From Bacteroidota bacterium (GTDB taxonomy: Bacteria; Bacteroidota; Bacteroidia; Flavobacteriales; Weeksellaceae), in contig JAEWOR010000020.1 in NCBI GenBank assembly GCA_023399595.1, positions 1-17,450 of the forward strand: a DNA stretch of 17,450 nt, given 5' to 3'. Under the pieces are notes generated by a model. That model searched no databases and had not been told where the DNA came from. It was given only the letters and a program-made list of their open reading frames with translations. This document shows positions 1-6,507 of the stretch, piece after piece; positions within the stretch are counted from its first letter, which is position 1; each line of letters begins with the position of its first letter. Made by a program: the position numbers and the translations under genes.

Positions 1-112
1 ATATCTCCAATTATACCTCAATGAGTTTGTTTATAAGCTAAACCGTAGATATTTTGGCGACAGACTTTTTGAAAAGCTTATTGTTGCTAATATTACAGGA
101 TTAGGTGATTAA
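1..112 (+). mobile_element. IS1595 (ISXO2-like) transposase, C-terminal fragment cut by window edge
   Basis: An open frame enters at base 2 and ends with TAA at 110-112, giving 36 residues. The string NEFVYKLNRRYFGDRLFEKL resembles the C-terminus of ISXO2-like (IS1595 family) DDE transposases, which typically end in a Y-L-x-E-F-x-Y-K-x-N-R-R-x-F segment followed by a short helix. The catalytic residues would lie upstream of the window, so I cannot tell whether the element is intact. I see no convincing terminal inverted repeat between the stop codon and the next gene. The family call rests only on this short tail. Confidence 0.65.
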
Positions 113-179
113 ACGGATAATCAGTAAAAAATAATAGACTTTAAATTTTCGCAAATCAAAAAATGATAATTTAGTACAA

Positions 180-539
180 TTAATTTCTCAAAATTTTCTC
201 CATACTTTTACCTTTTGCAAGTTCGTCTATAAGTTTATCCAAATATCGAATTTTTTGCACCAACGGATCTTCAATATCCTCTACCCTATAACCACAAATA
301 ACACCCGTAATTTTATTGGCATTAGGATTTATTTGGGGAGCATTATCAAAAAAATATTTAAAATTGGTGTTATTTTTAAGAATGTTAGTCAAATCTTCAT
401 TATTGTAACCGGTAAGCCAAAAAATAATCTCTTTTAATTCATCAATCGTTCTCCCCTTTTTTTCCACTTTTGTAATATAATGCGGATATACACTCGCAAA
501 AGACATTTTAAAAACTCTTTCTTTATTTTTATCGTCCAT
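180..539 (-). CDS. DUF2200 family protein
   Basis: This 119-residue protein matches the DUF2200 family as I recall it over its whole length. The landmarks are KMSFASVYPHY near the N-terminus (residues 11-21), K-x-GRT-x-DEL followed by an I-x-WLTGY motif, NPNANKITGVICGYRVE in the middle, and a highly conserved tail DPLVQKIRYLDKLIDELAKG-x-x-ME-K-I. The family is small, soluble and of unknown function. No signal peptide or membrane segment is visible. The gene is transcribed alone on the minus strand, opposite to its right-hand neighbour, and its start lies 100 bp from that neighbour's start. I see no clear promoter for it. The full length matches the usual size of about 115-120 residues. Confidence 0.9.
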   Translation of the reverse strand: MDDKNKERVFKMSFASVYPHYITKVEKKGRTIDELKEIIFWLTGYNNEDLTNILKNNTNFKYFFDNAPQINPNANKITGVICGYRVEDIEDPLVQKIRYLDKLIDELAKGKSMEKILRN

Positions 540-639
540 AACTTTTACTAAAAAAATAAGATGATAAAATTATAAATAATGATGAGTAAAACACCATAAT
601 CATTAGTAAAAAATAGCATCTTTGTAAAAATAAGTAAAA

Positions 640-972
640 ATGCTATTAGAAAAACTTCAAAATACACCAGAAACAATAGATTTTAAGGAGGTCATCGCTT
701 ATATTGATGAAAATTATGACTTCACTCCCACTGCTTTCAAAAATGGAGAAACTCATAACGAAGCTAATCAAAATAATGGTTCTTGCAAAGTATTCAGTTT
801 TGCAAAATTAAATAAGCTTACTAAAGAATCTACTTTGGCTTTATTCGGTGATTTTTACAGAACAGACGTCTTGAAAAATTCTGATGGTGATGATCATCAA
901 AATATAAGAAATTTCATCACTTTTGGATGGGATGGAATTCAGTTTGAAGGAGAAGCTTTACATTTAAAATAG
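640..972 (+). CDS. HopJ type III effector domain protein
   Basis: This 110-residue protein has the HopJ family signature: I-x-x-NYDFTPTAFKNG (residues 22-37), then N-E-A-N-Q-N-x-GSCKVFSFAKL, then ALFGDFYRTDVL and a C-terminal D-D-H-Q-NIRNFITFGWDGI-x-F. The family was named after a Pseudomonas type III effector, but homologues are common in free-living bacteria without type III secretion. The name therefore says little about function here. No secretion signal or type III genes are visible in the window. A weak promoter-like CATCTTTG occurs at 617-624, 15 bp before the start codon, but no clear -33 TTTG element sits at the right distance. It may share a transcript with the small gene that follows 43 bp downstream. 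Confidence 0.85.
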   Translation: MLLEKLQNTPETIDFKEVIAYIDENYDFTPTAFKNGETHNEANQNNGSCKVFSFAKLNKLTKESTLALFGDFYRTDVLKNSDGDDHQNIRNFITFGWDGIQFEGEALHLK

Positions 973-1015
973 TTTTTTTGGCTTAATAATTGTAATTCTC
1001 AATAAAAATAAAGTT

Positions 1016-1156
1016 ATGAAATCTAGATTATTAAAATCATTACTGGCATTAATAGTTCCACTTGTTATAGAATTTATTTTTAAAAAATTCATTGAGAAAA
1101 AGAGCGAAAAACATTCGCCTCAAGATTCAGTCAAAAAAATCCCTAGCAGTATGTAA
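1016..1156 (+). CDS. Small putative membrane protein (46 aa), hypothetical
   Basis: An ATG at 1016 opens a 46-codon frame ending in TAA at 1154-1156. The protein starts MKSRLLKSLLALIVPLVIEF, so it has a basic N-terminus followed by one hydrophobic helix (about residues 4-22), then a strongly charged, Lys/Glu/Ser-rich tail. This is typical of a single-span or membrane-anchored small protein. It lies between the HopJ-domain gene and a good rho-independent terminator that begins 6 bp after its stop, which supports it being the last gene of a transcript. I do not recognise a family. A chance frame cannot be fully excluded because of its size. Confidence 0.55.
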   Translation: MKSRLLKSLLALIVPLVIEFIFKKFIEKKSEKHSPQDSVKKIPSSM

Positions 1157-1161
1157 ATTTT

Positions 1162-1187
1162 AAAATCCTTACTTCAAGGATTTTTTT
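1162..1187 (+). terminator. Rho-independent terminator after the 46-aa gene
   Basis: AAATCCTT (1163-1170) and AAGGATTT (1176-1183) form a perfect 8-bp stem around the loop ACTTC, followed by a run of T to 1187. It closes the HopJ/small-protein transcript. Confidence 0.75.
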
Positions 1188-1260
1188 ATGTTTTTTTTAA
1201 GATTTTAAATATCAATATTCTCTGTAATAAGTTTTAACTTTAAGGCTAAAATTAAATTTA

Positions 1261-1863
1261 ATGAAAAAACTTATTGTTACTACTTTTCTAATGTTCGGAA
1301 TAATAGGTTTTGCTCAAACTTATTCAGTTCCAGCAGCAAGTCCTAGACAAAAAATTGAACAGGAATTTTCCATTTCCAAAATTACTGTGGATTACGGAAG
1401 ACCTGGCGTTAAAGGAAGAAAAATTTTTGGTGGATTAGTTCCTTACAATAAAGTGTGGAGAGCTGGCGCAAATTCTTCTACAAAAATCTCTTTTGGACAA
1501 GCGATGAGTATTGGTGGCAAAACAATTCCCGCAGGAACTTACGGCCTATTTATTTTACCAACGGATAAAGAATGGAAAGTTATTTTCAATAAAGATTTTC
1601 AACAATGGGGATCGGATGCTTATAATGAAAATTTAAATGTTTTAGATATAAGTGTACCCGTTCAAAAAATGAGTGATAAACAAGAGTTTTTTGAAATCTC
1701 TTTAGATCCTTTAAATGAAAACACTCTGGCTCTTAATATGAAATGGGAAGACGTAAAAACAAGCGTTCCGATGCAAGTAGATAAATTGGAAACTATTAAC
1801 AAAATAGTTGAAAAAGTGAAAGAGGCTAAGCAAATTGAAAGAGAAGCCACCAATAAGAAATAA
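1261..1863 (+). CDS. Secreted/periplasmic DUF2911 domain protein
   Basis: This 200-residue protein begins with a clear signal peptide, KK-LIVTTFLMFGIIGFAQ, with likely cleavage around residues 18-19. The mature part carries DUF2911 landmarks: P-A-A-SPRQKIEQEF, then V-D-YGRPGVKGRKIFGGLVPY (about residues 44-63), K-VWRAGAN-S-S-T-K-I-SF, and PAGTYGLF-I-L-P. The function of DUF2911 is not known to me. It is common in Bacteroidota envelope proteins, sometimes fused to tetratricopeptide repeats. Here it stands alone, with a Lys/Glu-rich C-terminal helix (about residues 172-200) that looks like a short coiled coil. It is monocistronic, flanked by terminators on both sides. A weak promoter-like TAACTTTA lies at 1235-1242. 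Confidence 0.88.
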   Translation: MKKLIVTTFLMFGIIGFAQTYSVPAASPRQKIEQEFSISKITVDYGRPGVKGRKIFGGLVPYNKVWRAGANSSTKISFGQAMSIGGKTIPAGTYGLFILPTDKEWKVIFNKDFQQWGSDAYNENLNVLDISVPVQKMSDKQEFFEISLDPLNENTLALNMKWEDVKTSVPMQVDKLETINKIVEKVKEAKQIEREATNKK

Positions 1864-1866
1864 CAC

Positions 1867-1892
1867 AAGCGGCCTTTGAGCTGCTTTTTTTG
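1867..1892 (+). terminator. Rho-independent terminator after the DUF2911 gene
   Basis: AAGCGGC (1867-1873) pairs with GCTGCTT (1880-1886), with one G-T wobble, around a 6-nt loop. A T run follows to 1891. It starts 3 bp after the stop codon. Confidence 0.8.
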
Positions 1893-1936
1893 TATAAATA
1901 TTTGAATGATTCAAAAAATACTTGTCAATTTTTCGG

Positions 1937-1967
1937 TTGTCAGTTCCTATGCATCCTATTAATTTTG
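1937..1967 (+). promoter_or_regulatory. Bacteroidetes-type promoter for the ada operon
   Basis: TTG at 1937-1939, a 20-bp spacer and TAATTTTG at 1960-1967 match the Bacteroidetes -33/-7 consensus (TTTG, 19-21 bp, TAnnTTTG). Transcription would start near 1974, about 17 bp before the ada start codon. No test for an Ada-binding site was possible. Confidence 0.6.
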
Positions 1968-1990
1968 ATGGTAAATAATTGTAGAAAGTC

Positions 1991-3031
1991 ATGAAACTTA
2001 CGAATCAACTCATGTATCAAGCTTGTTTTGATAAAAACCCTGATTTTGAAGGCGTTTTTTGGATGGGTGTAAAAACGACTGGTATTTTCTGTCGTCCCAC
2101 TTGCCCCGCAAGAAAACCAAAGTTTGAAAATGTAGAATTCTTCGAAAATACTTGGCAAGCGCTAGAAAAAGGCTATCGACCTTGTAAAATCTGCAAACCT
2201 TTAGAAAATCCCAATGAAACTCCAGAAAATATTCAAAAAGTTTTAGAAGAACTGGAAGCAAACCCAAGTTTAAAGCTTAAAGATGAAAATTTAATAGAGA
2301 GAGGTTTAGAGCCTTACACCGTAAGAAGATGGTTTATAAAACACCATGGAATGTCTTTTCATGCTTTTCAAAGAGCTTTAAAACTCAATACTGCTTTTAA
2401 AAAAATCCAGCAAGGAGAAAATATTTTAGAAGTAGCTTTAGAAAGTGGTTACGACAGTTTGAGCGGCTTTACAGAAGGTTTTAAAAACAATTTTGGATTT
2501 TCACCCAACAAAAGCAAAACCAACACTATTATTGATGTTAAAAGAATAGAAACTCCCATTGGAAGCATGATTGCTTGCGCCAATAACAACGGAATTTGTA
2601 TGTTGGAATTCAATGATAGAAAGTCTTTGGAAAAAGAATTACAAGATATAGCCAAGTTTTTTAATGCAACAATTGTTCAAGGAGAAAATCCTCATTTTAA
2701 AAACTTAGAAAAAGAACTTTCAGAATATTTTGAAGGGAAAAGAAAAGAATTTACCATTCCACTTTCCCCTGTAGGAACAGATTTCCAAAGAAATGTTTGG
2801 GAAATCCTTCGTAGCATTCCGTATGCAAAAACAAAAAGCTATCTGGAGCAAGCGCAAATTTTAGGAAACCCAAAAGCGACAAGAGCCGTAGCCAACGCCA
2901 ATGGTCTCAACAAAATTTCAATTCTAATTCCTTGTCACAGAGTTATTGGCAGCAATGGTAAACTTACAGGTTATGGCGGCGGTGTTTGGAGGAAGCAATT
3001 TTTACTGGATTTGGAACGCAAAAACATGTAA
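1991..3031 (+). CDS. ada: Bifunctional Ada: methylphosphotriester/O6-methylguanine-DNA methyltransferase and AraC-type regulator
   Basis: This 346-residue protein has the complete Ada architecture. The N-terminal zinc domain has C34, C38, C65 and C68 (GIFCRPTCPARKP and RPCKICKP). C34 corresponds to the E. coli cysteine that takes methyl groups from phosphotriesters. An AraC-type helix-turn-helix region follows at about 80-173, with ALESGYDSLSGFTEGFKNNFG as its second helical motif. The C-terminal suicide methyltransferase domain (about 183-343) has the active-site motif IPCHRVIG with C315. By family knowledge it repairs alkylated DNA and, once methylated, activates its own operon. All key cysteines are present, so both repair activities should be intact. 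It is the first gene of a unit with a DinB protein, an acetyltransferase and a cupin. Confidence 0.95.
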   Translation: MKLTNQLMYQACFDKNPDFEGVFWMGVKTTGIFCRPTCPARKPKFENVEFFENTWQALEKGYRPCKICKPLENPNETPENIQKVLEELEANPSLKLKDENLIERGLEPYTVRRWFIKHHGMSFHAFQRALKLNTAFKKIQQGENILEVALESGYDSLSGFTEGFKNNFGFSPNKSKTNTIIDVKRIETPIGSMIACANNNGICMLEFNDRKSLEKELQDIAKFFNATIVQGENPHFKNLEKELSEYFEGKRKEFTIPLSPVGTDFQRNVWEILRSIPYAKTKSYLEQAQILGNPKATRAVANANGLNKISILIPCHRVIGSNGKLTGYGGGVWRKQFLLDLERKNM

Positions 3032-3040
3032 ATTTATCTT

Positions 3041-3556
3041 ATGAAAAAATCTGAAATACAAATTTCCGAATTCTTTGAACGCTATATCAACCTTGTTCCT
3101 CAAGACGATTTAATTCAAGCTTTTGAAGCGAGTTTAACGCAAATTCAAAGTCTCAACATTTCTGATTTAGAAAAACTGAAAAACAAACCTTATGCAGAAG
3201 GAAAATGGACTGTGAATACCGTTTTGCAGCATATTGCAGATTTTGAAAGAGTTTTCACTTACAGAGCTTTAATTTTCGCAAGAGACATTAAAACTTCGGA
3301 AGGAATGGACGAAAATTATTTTGCAGATCATTCTCACGCTGATGAAAAAGACGTCAAAGATATTGTGAATGATTTATTAATGGCAAGAAATGCGAGTATT
3401 TCACTATTTAAAAATTTCTCCGTTGAAGAACTCAATAAAGTGGGTAAAAATTGGAAATATAATATTTCTGTTGCAGCATTGGGTTTTAATATAATTGGAC
3501 ATCAAATACATCATTTTAATGTTCTTGAAGAATGTTATTTCTCTTTAATTAATTGA
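3041..3556 (+). CDS. DinB family protein (putative metal-dependent helical-bundle enzyme)
   Basis: This 171-residue protein is a DinB/YfiT-like four-helix bundle. The expected three-histidine metal site is visible: H64 in TVLQHIADFE, and H154 and H158 in IGHQIHHFNVL. W56, in the G-K-W-T motif, is also typical. DinB-superfamily members are often thiol-dependent transferases or stress-induced proteins. The name comes from DNA-damage induction in Bacillus and has nothing to do with DNA polymerase IV. It starts 9 bp after the ada stop codon, so it is almost certainly co-transcribed with ada and would then be induced by alkylation. The substrate cannot be inferred. Confidence 0.85.
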   Translation: MKKSEIQISEFFERYINLVPQDDLIQAFEASLTQIQSLNISDLEKLKNKPYAEGKWTVNTVLQHIADFERVFTYRALIFARDIKTSEGMDENYFADHSHADEKDVKDIVNDLLMARNASISLFKNFSVEELNKVGKNWKYNISVAALGFNIIGHQIHHFNVLEECYFSLIN

Positions 3557-3565
3557 TTTAAAAAC

Positions 3566-4096
3566 ATGAATTTCTCTATACAAAAGCCTTTAGAAAACAC
3601 TCAATTTAAACTTATTCCGCTTCAGGAAGAAGATTTTGAAAGCGTGTATGAAGTAGCTTCTAATCCTAAAGTTTGGGAGCAACATCCCAATAAAGATCGC
3701 TATCAAAAGGAAGTTTTCAAAAACTTTTTTCAAGGGGCTATGGAAAGCAAAGGTGCTTTTAAAATTATTGATAAAGAAACCAATGAAGTTTTAGGCTCAA
3801 CACGATTTTATGGCTATAATGAAGAAGACAATAGCATTTCCATAGGATATACTTTTTATGGAACCAATTCTTGGGGAAAAGGCATTAATCAACAGATAAA
3901 AACTTTAATGCTAAATTATATTTTTCAATTTGTAGATAAAGTGCATTTCCACGTTGGAAAAGTAAATATTCGCTCTCAAAAAGCCATGGAAAAACTGGGT
4001 GGAATAAAGACAGATGAAGTGGTAATGGCTTATTATGGAGAAGAAGATGCCGTAAATATTATTTATGAAATTAAAAAAGAAAACTGGATACAATGA
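3566..4096 (+). CDS. GNAT family N-acetyltransferase (RimJ/RimL type)
   Basis: This 176-residue protein has the GNAT fold of the RimJ/RimL group. It opens with FKLIPLQEEDFESVYEVASN and then has a strand motif ISIGYTFYGTNSWGKGINQQ (about residues 91-110). The W-G-K-G-I-N segment is the acetyl-CoA pyrophosphate loop. Next come HFHVGKVNIRSQKAMEKLGG with N134 and the usual helix, and a short C-terminal strand. Members acetylate protein N-termini, amino acids or small amines, and the target here is unknown. It begins 9 bp after the DinB gene and its end overlaps the cupin start by 4 bp (ATGA), so it belongs to the ada unit. Confidence 0.85.
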   Translation: MNFSIQKPLENTQFKLIPLQEEDFESVYEVASNPKVWEQHPNKDRYQKEVFKNFFQGAMESKGAFKIIDKETNEVLGSTRFYGYNEEDNSISIGYTFYGTNSWGKGINQQIKTLMLNYIFQFVDKVHFHVGKVNIRSQKAMEKLGGIKTDEVVMAYYGEEDAVNIIYEIKKENWIQ

Positions 4097-4455
4097 AAAA
4101 ATACAGAATCCAAAAATCACCAATGGTAGTTCCCACAACAGATGGAAAACTTATTGAAGAACATTGGGGAAACTCCACAGGAAACAAAGATGTTTCTATT
4201 GCACACATGATTGCTCCGCCTTATTGGAGTGAACCTCACCAAACTCCAGAATTTGATGAATTCACCATTATTATTTCCGGAAAAAAACATTTCGAGATAG
4301 ATGGCGAAGAAGTCATTTTAGAAAAAGGCGAAAGTATTATGATAGAAAAAGGCGCCAGAATACGCTACAGCAACCCTTTTGATGAGCCTTGTGAATATCT
4401 TGCAATTTGTCTCCCCGCCTTTTCTATGGACTTGGTGAATAGGGAAAAATTATAA
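4093..4455 (+). CDS. Cupin domain protein with partly degenerate metal site
   Basis: This 120-residue single-domain cupin has the two conserved motifs at about residues 49-63 and 79-94. Of the four canonical ligands only H49 and E56 are in place. The second histidine of motif 1 is T51, and the histidine of motif 2 falls on I90 (G87, then two residues, then I90, then N94). The glycines that frame the fold (G63, G79, G87) and N94 are conserved. The domain should fold as a beta barrel but may bind metal differently or not at all, so a sensing or ligand-binding role is possible. It overlaps the preceding acetyltransferase by 4 bp and is the last gene of the ada unit. Confidence 0.82.
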   Translation: MKKYRIQKSPMVVPTTDGKLIEEHWGNSTGNKDVSIAHMIAPPYWSEPHQTPEFDEFTIIISGKKHFEIDGEEVILEKGESIMIEKGARIRYSNPFDEPCEYLAICLPAFSMDLVNREKL

Positions 4456-4490
4456 AAGTTAGAAGTTAGAAGTTAGAAGTTAGAAGTTTG
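4456..4490 (-). repeat. Heptad repeat array (TAACTTC on the minus strand)
   Basis: The 7-bp unit AAGTTAG occurs four times in perfect tandem (4456-4483), followed by a fifth imperfect copy to 4490. Read on the minus strand and shifted by one base, the unit is TAACTTC. It begins directly after the stop codon of the cupin gene. Three related arrays occur elsewhere in the window. Confidence 0.85.
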
Positions 4491-4533
4491 CAAAAATACT
4501 TCTTTCTATAATGGTGTAACTTTTTAAATAGAT

Positions 4534-4571
4534 AAAAAATCTCAAAATCGGTTGATTTTGAGATTTTTTTT
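4534..4571 (+). terminator. Strong terminator closing the ada operon
   Basis: A perfect 16-bp stem (4534-4549 with 4554-4569) encloses the loop GGTT and is followed by T to 4571. The stem starts with a run of A, so it could work in both directions. It separates the ada unit from the arginine operon. The rest of the 253-bp gap (4456-4708) holds the heptad array and the arginine promoter. Confidence 0.88.
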
Positions 4572-4653
4572 ATTATTTCTTCTGCTAAATATTTATTTTT
4601 TTAGATTAAATTAACTGTATCTACATTTTTAACAGTAAAAAATATCTATTTTA

Positions 4654-4686
4654 TTTGTATGATGTAGTTATTATTATCTAATTTCG
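4654..4686 (+). promoter_or_regulatory. Bacteroidetes-type promoter of the arginine operon
   Basis: TTTG at 4654-4657, a 21-bp spacer and TAATTTCG at 4679-4686 fit the -33/-7 pattern, with one mismatch in the -7 box (TTCG for TTTG). Transcription would start around 4692, leaving a leader of fewer than 20 bases before the first gene. CTACAT (4621-4626) and ATGTAG (4662-4667) form an inverted pair around the -33 element, a weak operator candidate. Confidence 0.55.
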
Positions 4687-4708
4687 CAACTTTAATGTTA
4701 GTAAAAAA

Positions 4709-5332
4709 TTGGAATCTAATCAATTTATCATAAAAGTAGCGGGCGAAGAGGACATACAGTATGTTCATGAGATATTAGAAGAAATAGAACGTGCTGCGAA
4801 AGAGCGTGGAACGGGTATCGCAAGAAGATCAGAAGAATATGTTGCTCTTAAAATGCGCGAGAAAAAAGTAATTATTGCTTTTACAAAAGAAGGAGTTTGG
4901 GCAGGTTTCTGTTATATCGAAACTTGGAGCAACAAACAATATGTAGCCAATTCAGGGCTAATTGTTGCTAAAGCTTTTAGGAAAAGTGGTTTAGCAAGAT
5001 TAATTAAAAGTAAAATCTTTTCATATTCACGGGAACAATTTCCTGATGCTAAAATTTTTGGATTAACAACAGGTCAAGCAGTAATGAAAATTAATAACGA
5101 ATTGGGATACAGACCTGTAACGTATTCGGAACTCACCCAAGATGAAATCTTCTGGAAAGGTTGTGAAAGCTGCGTGAATTACGATATTTTAAAAAGTAAA
5201 GAGCGTAAAAATTGTATTTGTACAGCCATGTTGTACCATCCCGAAGAACATAAAGAGGACAGCAAAAAAACAGACGACGAAAAATTATTATCAAAGTTTA
5301 AGAAAATAAAAAAAATGATATGGAAAAAGTAG
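4709..5332 (+). CDS. GNAT acyltransferase, candidate N-acylglutamate synthase of the arginine operon
   Basis: This 207-residue GNAT protein is the first gene of the arginine operon, where it probably makes the N-acylated glutamate (an ArgA role). Function is inferred from context and family. Visible features are ERAAKERGTGIARRSEEYV (about 27-45), the acyl-CoA loop region RKSGLARLIKSKIF (91-104), and NNELGYRPV near the end of the fold. After the core come C152, C155, C169 and C171 (CxxC, 13 residues, CxC), a possible metal-binding knuckle, then a Lys-rich tail. The start is the TTG at 4709: the frame is closed upstream by TAA at 4679-4681 and has no ATG or GTG before TTG that fits the promoter better. 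An ATG at 4695 lies in another frame. The end overlaps argG by 13 bp. Confidence 0.8.
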   Translation: MESNQFIIKVAGEEDIQYVHEILEEIERAAKERGTGIARRSEEYVALKMREKKVIIAFTKEGVWAGFCYIETWSNKQYVANSGLIVAKAFRKSGLARLIKSKIFSYSREQFPDAKIFGLTTGQAVMKINNELGYRPVTYSELTQDEIFWKGCESCVNYDILKSKERKNCICTAMLYHPEEHKEDSKKTDDEKLLSKFKKIKKMIWKK

Positions 5333-6507
5333 TATTGGCATACAGTGGAGGATTAGATACTTCTTTCTGTGCAGTGTATCTTTCTAAAGTTAAAAACCTT
5401 GAAGTTCACGCTGTAATGGTGAATTTGGGTGGTTTCTCAGATGAAGAAATTAGGAAAACTGAAGAAAGAGCCTATACTTTGGGAGTAAAATCTTTTGAAG
5501 TGATTAATGATGCTGAACGCTATTACAACAACTGTATCAAGTATCTTATTTTCGGGAATGTTCTCAAAAACAATACTTATCCACTTTCTGTAAGTTCAGA
5601 GCGTGTTTTTCAAGCGACTGCAATTGCGGAATATGCTAAAAACATCAATGCAAAATATATCGCTCACGGCAGTACTGGCGCGGGAAACGACCAAGTGAGA
5701 TTTGATTCTATTTTTGGAATTTTACTTCCTGAATTAGAAATTATTACGCCTATTAGAGATTTAAAACTTTCAAGAAATGAAGAAATTGAATTCTTAAAAG
5801 AACATGGTGTTGAAATGAATTTTGAAAAGTCTCAATATTCCATCAATAAAGGACTTTGGGGGACTTCCGTGGGCGGAAAAGAAACATTAACTTCCAACGA
5901 AAGCCTTCCAGAAACTGCATATCCAACTCAGGTTACAAAAAATCAAACCGAAGAATTGACTTTAATTTTTGAAAAAGGCGAATTGAAAGGTGTTAATGGA
6001 AAAACTTTTGAATCTTCTGTGGAAGCTATTCAAGAGGTTCAGGAAATCGCGCAACCTTTTGGTATTGGACGAGATACTCACGTTGGCGACACCATTATCG
6101 GGATTAAAGGTCGAGTAAGTTTTGAGGCCGCAGCTTCTTTAATTATTGTGAAAGCGCATCATTTACTGGAAAAACACACTTTAACCAAAAATCAATTGTT
6201 AATTAAAGACCAATTGAGCTTATTTTATGGGAATTATTTGCACGATGGACAGGTTTTAGATCCAGTGATGAAAGACATCGAAAGCCTATTCCAATCTTCT
6301 CAGGAAAAGGTTTCTGGTTTGGTGAAAGTTCAATTGCAACCGTATTATTTTAATTTAATTGGAATTGAATCTGAAAACGATTTAATGTCTTCTCAATTCG
6401 GTTCTTACGGCGAAATTAACAAAACTTGGACTGAGAAAGACGTAAAAGGTTTCTCGAAAATTTATTCTAATGCACTGAGCATTTATCATCAAATACACGA
6501 ATCATAA
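5320..6507 (+). CDS. argG: Argininosuccinate synthase
   Basis: This 395-residue enzyme joins citrulline and aspartate with ATP to give argininosuccinate, the penultimate step of arginine synthesis. The N-terminal PP-loop AYSGGLDTS (residues 7-15) is intact. Other family segments are IAHGSTGAGNDQVRFD (the citrulline/aspartate site), an ITPIRD motif, KGLWGTSVGGKE and a GRVSFEAAASLIIV-like stretch in the C-terminal domain. The length fits the usual 395-405 residues. The start overlaps the preceding acyltransferase by 13 bp, and the stop TAA shares its last A with the argC start codon (TAATG), which suggests translational coupling. It sits second in the operon although it acts late in the pathway, as in other Bacteroidota. 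Confidence 0.95.
   Translation: MEKVVLAYSGGLDTSFCAVYLSKVKNLEVHAVMVNLGGFSDEEIRKTEERAYTLGVKSFEVINDAERYYNNCIKYLIFGNVLKNNTYPLSVSSERVFQATAIAEYAKNINAKYIAHGSTGAGNDQVRFDSIFGILLPELEIITPIRDLKLSRNEEIEFLKEHGVEMNFEKSQYSINKGLWGTSVGGKETLTSNESLPETAYPTQVTKNQTEELTLIFEKGELKGVNGKTFESSVEAIQEVQEIAQPFGIGRDTHVGDTIIGIKGRVSFEAAASLIIVKAHHLLEKHTLTKNQLLIKDQLSLFYGNYLHDGQVLDPVMKDIESLFQSSQEKVSGLVKVQLQPYYFNLIGIESENDLMSSQFGSYGEINKTWTEKDVKGFSKIYSNALSIYHQIHES

Noticed and set aside
640..972. Type III secreted effector implying pathogenicity
   Set aside because: The HopJ domain is widespread in non-pathogens, and no secretion genes or virulence context are visible.
4456..4490. Possible CRISPR-like array
   Set aside because: The units are 7 bp and directly tandem with no spacers, and no cas genes are present.
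4600..4700. E. coli-type ARG box in the arginine promoter
   Set aside because: I see no pair of imperfect palindromes resembling the ArgR consensus, only the weak CTACAT/ATGTAG inverted pair.
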